Source: Actinomycetes bacterium (GTDB taxonomy: Bacteria > Actinomycetota > Actinomycetes > Actinomycetales > Dermatophilaceae). From it: a DNA stretch of 6,103 nucleotides. The translations under genes and the position numbers were made by a program. The notes under the pieces are model-generated. The model ran no database searches and was not told the DNA's origin. It saw nothing but the letters and a program-made list of their open reading frames with translations. Shown piece after piece: positions 1 to 5,184 of the stretch; positions within the stretch are counted from its first letter, which is position 1; each line of letters starts with the position of its first letter. The DNA lies in NCBI GenBank assembly GCA_023451855.1, contig JAEXXY010000173.1:1-6103 (forward strand). Reading direction: 5' to 3'.

Positions 1-1628
1 GCCGTGCCCCCCGGCGCGTCGGGCGCGGGTGTCGCGGACGCGTCGGCCGAGTGCGCACCGGTCATGGCGGCGCCGAGCTCCTCGCGGGTCACGACGTCCG
101 GGTCGAACTCCCCGGAGAGCCGGCCGCGCAGGATGACGCGGATGGTGTCGGACAGGCCGACGAGCTCCTCGAGGTCGGCCGAGATGAGCAGGACGCCGAG
201 GCCGTCGCGGCGGGCCGCCTTGATGTGGTCCCAGATCGCCGCCTGTGCGCCGACGTCGACGCCGCGGGTGGGGTGGGCTGCGACGAGGACGCGCGGGTTG
301 CGGCGCATCTCACGGCCGATGATGAGCTTCTGCTGGTTGCCGCCCGACAGCGACCCGGAGGTCACGTTGATCGAAGGCGTGCGCACGTCGAACTCGTCGA
401 TGATCGTCTGCGTCTCGCGCTTGGCCGCGCCTGCGTTGACGAGGATGCCGCGCGGGCCGGTGACGTTGATGGCCTCGGTCTGGTGGCCGAGGATGATGTT
501 CTCCCAGAGGGGCGCCTCGAGCAGGAGCGCGTGGCGGTGGCGGTCCTCGGGGATGTAGCCGATGCCGGCCTCGCGGATCTCGCGGACCTGCCAGTCGGAG
601 ATGTCGACGTCGCCGAGCAGGATGCGCCCGCTCGAGGGTTCGCGCATGCCCATGATGACCTCGACGAGCTCGGCCTGGCCGTTGCCCTCGACGCCGGCGA
701 TGCCGACGATCTCGCCGGCGTGGATCGTGAGCTCGATGCCGTCGAGGAGGGCGCGTCCGCCGGCCGGGTCGGCCAGCGAGGTGTTCTCGATCGTCAGCAG
801 CGGGGTGGCGGTGACCGTCGACTCCTCCGTGGAGGGCGAGGGCAGCTCGGAGCCGACCATGAGCTCGGCGAGCTGGCGCGGCGTCACACCGGTCGGGTCG
901 ACCTCGGCGACGGTCGTGCCGCGTCGGATGACGGTGATGGCGTCGGCGACCTTGAGCACCTCGTCGAGCTTGTGCGAGATGAACACGACGGTCAGGCCCT
1001 CGGACTTCAGCTCACGCAGGTTGTCGAAGAGCTCGTCGACCTCCTGCGGCACGAGGACCGCGGTCGGCTCGTCGAGGATGATGATGCGCGCACCGCGGTA
1101 GAGGACCTTGAGGATCTCGATGCGCTGGCGGGCGCCGACCCCGAGGTCGGCCACGAGCACGTCGGGACGCACCTCGAGGCCGTACGCCTCGGAGATCTCG
1201 CGGATCTTGGCGCGGGCGGCATCGCCGATGCCGTGCAGCTTCTCCGCGCCGAGGACGACGTTCTCGAGGACCGTGAGGTTGTCGGCGAGCTGGAAGTGCT
1301 GGAAGACCATGCCGATGCCGGCCGCGATGGCATCGGACGGCGAGCGCAGCTGGCGGACCTGGCCGTCCACCTCGATGGTGCCCTCGTCGGGCTGCTGGAC
1401 CCCGTAGAGGATCTTCATGAGGGTCGACTTGCCGGCGCCGTTCTCGCCGACGATCGCATGGACCGTGCCCTTGTCGACGGTCAGCGCGATGTCCTTGTTG
1501 GCGACGACCCCCGGGAAGCGCTTCGTGATGCCCTCGAGCCGGACGGCCGGGGCGCCGTGGTGGACGGCCTTCGGAGGCTCGCCGGGCTCGCCCCCGGTCA
1601 CGGGCTCGTTGGTGACGATGACACACAC
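1..1628 (-). CDS. ABC importer ATPase, tandem-domain nucleoside/simple-sugar type (partial, C-terminus off left edge)
   Basis: Cytoplasmic energy-coupling subunit of an ABC importer, with two fused ATPase domains as in YufO/NupO and RbsA/MglA. 542 codons are visible and no stop is reached. Domain 1 has Walker A GENGAGKST (61-69), Q110 in the Q-loop, signature-like LGVGARQR (162-169), Walker B IIILDEPT with E187, and switch H219. Domain 2 (from about 277) has a degenerate Walker A, GVEGNGQAE (312-320), canonical LSGGNQQK (427-434), and AAHPTRG where DEPT is expected. The tail after about 525 is Ala/Pro-rich and probably close to the natural end. Start: in-frame stop TGA at 1632-1634 leaves GTG 1628, directly abutting GAGGA, or GTG 1601, which lacks a ribosome site. 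It follows the BMP lipoprotein gene after 190 bp, which argues for nucleoside rather than sugar uptake. Family is certain; substrate is inferred. Confidence 0.95.
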   Translation of the reverse strand, partial: MCVIVTNEPVTGGEPGEPPKAVHHGAPAVRLEGITKRFPGVVANKDIALTVDKGTVHAIVGENGAGKSTLMKILYGVQQPDEGTIEVDGQVRQLRSPSDAIAAGIGMVFQHFQLADNLTVLENVVLGAEKLHGIGDAARAKIREISEAYGLEVRPDVLVADLGVGARQRIEILKVLYRGARIIILDEPTAVLVPQEVDELFDNLRELKSEGLTVVFISHKLDEVLKVADAITVIRRGTTVAEVDPTGVTPRQLAELMVGSELPSPSTEESTVTATPLLTIENTSLADPAGGRALLDGIELTIHAGEIVGIAGVEGNGQAELVEVIMGMREPSSGRILLGDVDISDWQVREIREAGIGYIPEDRHRHALLLEAPLWENIILGHQTEAINVTGPRGILVNAGAAKRETQTIIDEFDVRTPSINVTSGSLSGGNQQKLIIGREMRRNPRVLVAAHPTRGVDVGAQAAIWDHIKAARRDGLGVLLISADLEELVGLSDTIRVILRGRLSGEFDPDVVTREELGAAMTGAHSADASATPAPDAPGGT

Positions 1629-1639
1629 TCCTCATGCGG

Positions 1640-1662
1640 GCCCGCCTCGACGCGGGCGTCGA
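1640..1662 (-). promoter_or_regulatory. Overlapping, mutually exclusive hairpins ahead of the ATPase start
   Basis: Two perfect inverted repeats share bases. One pairs 1640-1645 with 1652-1657 (GCCCGC/GCGGGC, 6-nt loop). The other pairs 1647-1653 with 1656-1662 (TCGACGC/GCGTCGA, 2-nt spacer, so in practice about 6 bp with a 4-nt loop). Both cannot form at once. The first ends about 8 nt upstream of the GAGGA that precedes GTG 1628, so folding here could affect initiation. The pairing is seen directly; a regulatory role is inference, and short GC palindromes are common in such DNA. Confidence 0.35.
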
Positions 1663-1736
1663 TCGAGTATTGAACCAGCACTCGCGAACCTAACGCGCCA
1701 CGCCGTGCCGGGGTGGGGAACTCGGTGAAGATGCGA

Positions 1737-1770
1737 CGGCCCGGGCGACGCGCACGCGTCGCCCGGGCCG
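1737..1770 (-). terminator. Strong hairpin between binding-protein and ATPase genes (attenuating terminator or mRNA-stabilising stem)
   Basis: Positions 1737-1752 and 1755-1770 are perfect reverse complements (16 bp, GC-rich). Sterically this is about a 15-bp stem closing a GCAC/GTGC tetraloop. It lies 49 bp beyond the lipoprotein stop and about 108 bp ahead of the ATPase start. On the minus strand it is followed by TCGCATCTTCACC, not a U-run, so it is not a classical intrinsic terminator. U-poor terminators and 3'-protecting stems are both known in actinobacteria. Partial termination or stabilisation of the upstream message would give more binding protein than ATPase. Confidence 0.6.
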
Positions 1771-1780
1771 CCCGGCGGGA

Positions 1781-1795
1781 CGGCCGCGAAGGCCG
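1781..1795 (-). other. Small hairpin just after the lipoprotein stop
   Basis: CGGCC (1781-1785) pairs with GGCCG (1791-1795) around a 5-nt loop, which reads TTCGC on the minus strand. It lies 23 bp past the lipoprotein stop and 10 bp before the large 1737-1770 stem, so the two could stack into a tandem 3' structure. It is short and could be chance in this composition. Confidence 0.35.
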
Positions 1796-1818
1796 CTCCC
1801 CTTCGAGAATCAGGACGA

Positions 1819-2877
1819 TCAGGACTTCGGGACGGTGATCTCGCCCGAGATGATCTTCTGCTTGAGCTCGTCGAGCTTGCTCTTGATGTCGTCGATGTGG
1901 CCACCGGTCGTGGCGTAGTCGACACCGCCGGCCTTGAGGTCGAAGACCCGGTTGCCGGCCTTGAAGGTGCCGTTCTTCACCGCGGTGATGAAGTCGTAGA
2001 CACCGACGTCGACCTTCTTGATCATCGAGGTGAGGATGACGTCGCGGACGTCGGCCGGAGCCGTCTTGGCCTGGTCGGAGTCGACACCGATGGCCCACCC
2101 CTTGGCCGCCTTGGCCGCCGTGAAGACACCGCCGCCGGAACCGCCGGCTGCGTGGTAGACGACGTCGGCGCCGCCCTGGTACATGCCGTCGGCCGCGGCC
2201 TTGCCCTTGTCGACCGAGTTGAAGCCCGAGAAGTCCGGCGGCTGCGTCAGGTACTTGATGTCGATCTTGACGTCAGGCTTGACGGACTTGGCACCGGCCA
2301 CGTAGCCGGCCTCGAACTTCTTGATGAGGTCGGTCTGGACGCCACCGATGAAGCCGATGTGGTTCGTCTTCGTCTTGAGCGCCGCGGCCGCACCGACGAG
2401 GTAGGAACCCTGCTCCTCGGCGAAGGTGATCTGGTCGACGTTCGGGCCGGCCGAGTCGGGCGACGAGTCGTCGACGATGGCGAACTTGACGTCGGGGTTG
2501 GCCTTGGCGGTCTCGCCGACGGCCTTGGCGTACGCGAAGCCGACGGCGACGACGTTGGTGTAGCCGGCGTCGATGAGCTGCTGCAGGCGCTCCTTGCGGG
2601 CCGACTCGGGCTCGCCGTTGACCGCAGCCGCCTCCTTGGTGTCGGCACCGAGCTCGGCCTTGGCCTTGTCGAGGCCGGCAGCGGCGGCGTCGTTGAACGA
2701 CTGGTCACCGCGGCCACCCACGTCGTAGGCCATACCGATCTTGAGCGTGCCGCCGGCCGCGCCGGTGGATCCGCCCGTGCTGCCGGGGGACGTCGTGTTG
2801 TCGGTGCTGCTGCCGCAGGCCGCGAGGCCGAGCGCGGCGGCGGCGACGACAGCCGCGACCTTCGTTGCGTGACGCAA
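1819..2877 (-). CDS. BMP/Med-family nucleoside-binding lipoprotein of an ABC importer
   Basis: Extracytoplasmic, lipid-anchored substrate-binding protein, 352 aa. The start is TTG at 2877, chosen because AAGGAG (2884-2889) sits 6 nt upstream and because it yields a compact lipoprotein signal peptide: R2, H3 and K6, a hydrophobic Ala/Val stretch, and lipobox LAAC with lipidated Cys21. A Ser/Gly/Thr-rich linker runs to about residue 43. The periplasmic-binding fold begins at LKIGMAYD (45-52), followed by the family hallmark GGRGDQSFND (54-63). Further landmarks are AEEQGSYLVGAAA (153-165), HIGFIGG (173-179), FEAGY (188-192), the YHAAGGSGGGVF hinge region (241-252) and IGVDSDQ (263-269). BMP proteins such as BmpA/PnrA bind purine or other nucleosides. 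With the ATPase downstream this is very probably a nucleoside importer. An upstream in-frame ATG (3051) would bury the signal peptide and is rejected. Confidence 0.95.
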   Translation of the reverse strand: MRHATKVAAVVAAAALGLAACGSSTDNTTSPGSTGGSTGAAGGTLKIGMAYDVGGRGDQSFNDAAAAGLDKAKAELGADTKEAAAVNGEPESARKERLQQLIDAGYTNVVAVGFAYAKAVGETAKANPDVKFAIVDDSSPDSAGPNVDQITFAEEQGSYLVGAAAALKTKTNHIGFIGGVQTDLIKKFEAGYVAGAKSVKPDVKIDIKYLTQPPDFSGFNSVDKGKAAADGMYQGGADVVYHAAGGSGGGVFTAAKAAKGWAIGVDSDQAKTAPADVRDVILTSMIKKVDVGVYDFITAVKNGTFKAGNRVFDLKAGGVDYATTGGHIDDIKSKLDELKQKIISGEITVPKS

Positions 2878-2883
2878 GAGGTG

Positions 2884-2889
2884 CTCCTT
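2884..2889 (-). promoter_or_regulatory. Shine-Dalgarno AAGGAG fixing the TTG start of the lipoprotein gene
   Basis: The minus strand reads AAGGAG, then six bases (CACCTC), then TTG. This is the best ribosome-binding match among the starts in the window and has ideal spacing. It selects the rare TTG at 2877 over upstream in-frame codons. Confidence 0.85.
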
Positions 2890-3008
2890 AGGAAATTCGA
2901 CGGACCGACGACGACATCGGCCCAGATGCAGGGAACTGTAGACCTCGACGGGCAACGATCTACGCAGCGCGGCGGAAGTCACGGGAAGTGTTATCGATCC
3001 GCGACCGC

Positions 3009-3049
3009 TGTGTCGTGAGATCGACAGGACACACCCGGTGATCTGTGTC
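3009..3049. repeat. Three alternating copies of TGTGTC/GACACA (candidate operator)
   Basis: TGTGTC occurs at 3009-3014 and 3044-3049, and its complement GACACA at 3028-3033. The middle copy forms an inverted repeat with either neighbour, with spacers of 13 and 10 bp. The cluster lies upstream of both candidate lipoprotein-gene -10 hexamers, a plausible place for a regulator of nucleoside uptake. Six-base arms are short and I recognise no specific regulator site. Confidence 0.25.
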
Positions 3050-3106
3050 ATGGCGCGCAGGAAAGGCCCGGGAAACCTTCGGGGAAATGAACCGCCGAAC
3101 CTGCGA

Positions 3107-4354
3107 TCAGCGGGCGATGCCGAGCCGGCGCGGACGGTCGGCGTCGGCGGCGCGGGCGGCTGCGGCGGAGAAGACGACGCCGGCCAGCGTCCGGGCGCCG
3201 ATCGGGATCGCGGCCTCGTCGACGACGAGGTCGCCGCGGTGCAGGTCGTACGTCGGACCGCCGGGGGTGCGCGTGCCGAGGCGCGCCATCGCGCCGGGCA
3301 CGTGGGTCAGGTACCAGGCGAAGTCCTCGCCCCCGAGCGACTGCGGTGTGGGGGCGACGAAGCCCCCCGCGCCGGTGACGGCGGCCGTGAGCGCGTCGAT
3401 GCAGCCGGCGTCGTTGACGACCGGTGGGACGCCCTTGGTGATGGTGACCTCGGCGTGCACCGCGTACGGCGCGACGACGGCGTGCACGACCTCCTCGAGG
3501 AGGCGCTCGACGCCGTCCCAGATGCTGGCGTCGAGCATGCGCAGCGTGCCGCCGACCTTGCCCGAGGACGGGATGACGTTGTGCGCGCCGCCCGAGTGGA
3601 CCGACCCCCAGACGAGGGCGGCCCCCGCGCGGGGGTCGAGACGCCGCGACAGCACGGCCGGCACATCGGTGACGACCTTGGCCAGCGCGTAGGTGAGGTC
3701 CTGGGTCAGGTGGGGGCGGGAGGTGTGGCCGCCGCGTCCGACGAGGACGACCTCGACCTGGTCGGCGGCCGCGGTGATGGGACCGACGCGCAGGCCCACC
3801 TGCCCGGCGTCGAGGTTCGGGTCGCAGTGCAGGGCGAAGATGCGGTCGACGCCGACGAGGCCGCCCTGGGCCACGACGTCCTCGGCGCCGCCGGGCATCA
3901 GCTCCTCGGCGGGCTGGAAGACGAGCCGGGCGCCGATGCCGGACGCGACGAGCCGGGCCTCCTCGTTCTTCAGCGCGAGCGCGGCGCCGAGCAGGGCCGT
4001 GGTGTGCACGTCGTGGCCGCACGAGTGGCTGACGCCGTCGGTGCCGGAGGCGAAGTCGAGGCCGGTGGCCTCGCGGATCGGCAGGGCGTCGATGTCGGCG
4101 CGGAGCGCGATGCGCTGGGCCGGGTCGACGGCGCCGACGTCGGCGACGAGGCCGGTGCCACGCAGCCGGCGCACCCGGATGCCGGCGGTCTCGAGCCGGT
4201 CGGCGATCGCCGCTGTCGTGCGCACCTCGCCACGCCCGAGCTCGGGGTGGGTGTGCAGGTCGCGACGGAACGCGATGAGCTCGGCCACGTGCTGGTCGAC
4301 AACGCGTCCGATCGCGTCGAAGGGCAAGGGCAGGGCGGCGTCGGTCACGATCAC
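3107..4354 (-). CDS. M20-family metal-dependent amidohydrolase (hippurate / IAA-amino-acid hydrolase-like)
   Basis: Predicted cytoplasmic zinc or manganese hydrolase of amide bonds in N-acyl amino acids or related compounds, 415 aa, full length for the M20D group. Seen: RRDLHTHPELG (30-40), LRADIDALPI (84-93), SCGHDVHTT (111-119) with metal ligands C112 and H114, VFQPAEE (145-151) with base E150 and ligand E151, ALHCDP with H176, dimerisation-domain GRGGHTSRPH (206-215), HNVIP (258-262), GGEDFAWY (341-348) and a late H372. The catalytic set is therefore complete. An in-frame TAG ends 6 nt upstream of GTG 4354, so only GTG 4354 or GTG 4348 can be the start. No Shine-Dalgarno is visible and the TAGAAT motif suggests a leaderless message, which favours 4348. 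There is no signal peptide. The lipoprotein gene follows after 229 bp on the same strand. The substrate cannot be told from sequence. Confidence 0.93.
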   Translation of the reverse strand: MIVTDAALPLPFDAIGRVVDQHVAELIAFRRDLHTHPELGRGEVRTTAAIADRLETAGIRVRRLRGTGLVADVGAVDPAQRIALRADIDALPIREATGLDFASGTDGVSHSCGHDVHTTALLGAALALKNEEARLVASGIGARLVFQPAEELMPGGAEDVVAQGGLVGVDRIFALHCDPNLDAGQVGLRVGPITAAADQVEVVLVGRGGHTSRPHLTQDLTYALAKVVTDVPAVLSRRLDPRAGAALVWGSVHSGGAHNVIPSSGKVGGTLRMLDASIWDGVERLLEEVVHAVVAPYAVHAEVTITKGVPPVVNDAGCIDALTAAVTGAGGFVAPTPQSLGGEDFAWYLTHVPGAMARLGTRTPGGPTYDLHRGDLVVDEAAIPIGARTLAGVVFSAAAARAADADRPRRLGIAR

Positions 4355-4357
4355 GGG

Positions 4358-4363
4358 ATTCTA
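4358..4363 (-). promoter_or_regulatory. TAGAAT -10 element for a near-leaderless amidohydrolase transcript
   Basis: On the minus strand TAGAAT (5 of 6 to TATAAT) is followed by CCC, GTG, ATC, GTG. Transcription normally starts about 7 nt past the hexamer, which falls just after the first GTG and a few bases before the second at 4348. A weak -35 (GGGACG, sharing GAC with TTGACA) lies 16 bp upstream. No ribosome-binding site is present, consistent with leaderless translation. Confidence 0.55.
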
Positions 4364-4379
4364 GCGAGAGGATGGCTTC

Positions 4380-4401
4380 CGTCCCCGTACCCCCGGGGAC
4401 G
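4380..4401. promoter_or_regulatory. 8-bp-arm inverted repeat in the divergent promoter region
   Basis: CGTCCCCG (4380-4387) and CGGGGACG (4394-4401) are perfect reverse complements separated by six bases. The element lies between the divergently transcribed amidohydrolase and FhuF-like genes. It covers the -35 position of the TAGAAT promoter and sits 43 bp ahead of the GTG at 4445, so a dimeric regulator here could affect both directions. It does not resemble the iron-regulator (IdeR/DtxR) box. Its function is inferred only from symmetry and position. Confidence 0.35.
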
Positions 4402-4444
4402 TCGGTGTGGACGGCCCCCCCGGCGACGGAACCCTGGAGGCCAC

Positions 4445-5155
4445 GTGGACGAACCGGAGGCGGACGCGTCGGGCAACCCGGCTACGCGCGACGCCGCCGT
4501 CCTCGACGTGCTGCGACGCGTCGACCGGGCCCTGCCCTTCACCACCGTCACGCCGGACGCGTCCGCCGCGACCACGTGGTGCGCCGACGTCGTCGCCCAC
4601 GTGCGCGCGGGCGACGACCCACTGGCACCCTGGCGCGAGGCACTGCGCAGACAGATGGAGTGGCGTCACGGCGTGCCGGTCGCGCCGCACGTGCCCGCGG
4701 CGTTCGTACTGCAGTGGTGGTGCGAGGTCGCCGCGACGCCTCTGGCCCACGCGGCCGCGCTGGGTCCGTGGGTGCTTGCGCCCGACGCGTCGGGGCTGGG
4801 CTTCGAGCTCGCGCCCGGGCTGCACCCGCATCGCCTCGTCGTCAACCCGGCCCGCGTCGAGCTCGGCATCGAGCCCGACCCCGACCGGCGAGCCTCCCGG
4901 GCCCGCACCGTGTACGACGACCTCGTACACGAGGTCGTCGCCGCGTTCGCGCCCGAGGTGCGGATGGGCTCACGGCAACGCTGGGGCGTCGTCGATGACA
5001 TGTGGGCCACGGCGTGGCGCCTCGCGGCGGGGGCCGCCGGGCAGGCGACCGGGCCGGAGCCGCGTCGGGTCTCGTGCTGCTTCATCTACGCGCTGCCGGG
5101 CATGCGCGAGTGCGCCGCGTGCCCGCGCAGCGGCCGCCCCTCAGGTCACCGGTAG
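4445..5155 (+). CDS. FhuF-like (2Fe-2S)-binding protein
   Basis: A 236-aa protein whose last 30 residues carry the FhuF C-terminal iron-sulfur signature: C211-C212, ten residues, C223, two residues, C226, then Pro. This CC-x10-C-x2-C spacing is the same as in E. coli FhuF, which reduces ferric hydroxamate siderophores in the cytoplasm. The start is GTG 4445 with GGAGG at 4436-4440, 4 nt upstream. The open frame continues far upstream (to about 3038), but that part is antisense to the amidohydrolase and is not coding. The body is Trp- and His-rich in places (WREALRRQMEWRHG, 63-76; QWWCEV, 90-95) with no signal peptide or membrane segment. No siderophore gene is visible nearby. The stop is 29 bp ahead of psuG on the same strand, so the two may be cotranscribed. 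Ferric-siderophore reduction is likely but not shown. Confidence 0.88.
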   Translation: MDEPEADASGNPATRDAAVLDVLRRVDRALPFTTVTPDASAATTWCADVVAHVRAGDDPLAPWREALRRQMEWRHGVPVAPHVPAAFVLQWWCEVAATPLAHAAALGPWVLAPDASGLGFELAPGLHPHRLVVNPARVELGIEPDPDRRASRARTVYDDLVHEVVAAFAPEVRMGSRQRWGVVDDMWATAWRLAAGAAGQATGPEPRRVSCCFIYALPGMRECAACPRSGRPSGHR

Positions 5156-5172
5156 GGCGCCGTCGGCAGAAC

Positions 5173-5178
5173 TAGGGT
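5173..5178 (+). promoter_or_regulatory. TAGGGT -10 element for leaderless psuG transcription
   Basis: TAGGGT fits the actinobacterial TAnnnT -10 and is followed by exactly six bases and then the ATG at 5185, so transcription would start at the A of the start codon. No convincing -35 is present. The overlapping AGGG (5174-5177) could instead be a weak Shine-Dalgarno at 7-nt spacing, so leaderless and led translation are not separable by eye. Confidence 0.45.
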
Positions 5179-5184
5179 GTGGTC

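Larger units (their letters stand above)
2878..3106 (-). promoter_or_regulatory. 229-bp intergenic region with the probable lipoprotein-gene promoter
   Basis: The region is visibly less GC-rich than its flanks and has no credible gene. Two -10-like hexamers read leftward: TACAGT (2935-2940) and GATAAC (2990-2995), each matching TATAAT at four of six positions. Neither has a good -35 at 16-18 bp. The first would give a leader of about 50 nt, the second about 105 nt. No strong hairpin follows the amidohydrolase stop, so read-through from that gene is possible as well. Confidence 0.35.

Noticed and set aside
1012..1635. Minus-strand frame starting with ATG 1635 ahead of the ATPase
   Set aside because: It is out of frame with all ATPase motifs and gives an Arg-rich, featureless product.
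51..1673. Plus-strand open frame of 540 codons antisense to the ATPase gene
   Set aside because: It is the stop-poor shadow of a GC-rich gene: product is low-complexity Asp/Gly/Leu/Val/Arg with no motif, whereas the minus strand encodes every ABC ATPase landmark.
1897..3018. Plus-strand open frame of 373 codons antisense to the lipoprotein gene
   Set aside because: Same compositional artefact; the minus strand has a ribosome site, lipobox and BMP-family motifs.
3061..3106. Possible terminator after the amidohydrolase gene
   Set aside because: Only 4-bp GC pairings (CCCG/CGGG) can be found and there is no U-run.
4415..4421. Run of seven C in the divergent promoter region, possible phase-variable tract
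   Set aside because: Too short and too common in such GC-rich DNA to claim length variation.
3038..4444. Upstream part of a 705-codon plus-strand frame that ends with the FhuF-like protein
   Set aside because: This stretch is antisense to the complete amidohydrolase gene and has no family motif; the GGAGG-preceded GTG at 4445 begins the real protein.
4441..4448. Palindrome CCACGTGG overlapping the FhuF-like start codon
   Set aside because: An eight-base GC palindrome is expected by chance at this composition and offers no further symmetry.
4361..4930. Minus-strand frame of 189 codons opposite the FhuF-like gene
   Set aside because: No domain motifs, and the plus strand carries the precise FhuF cysteine spacing.
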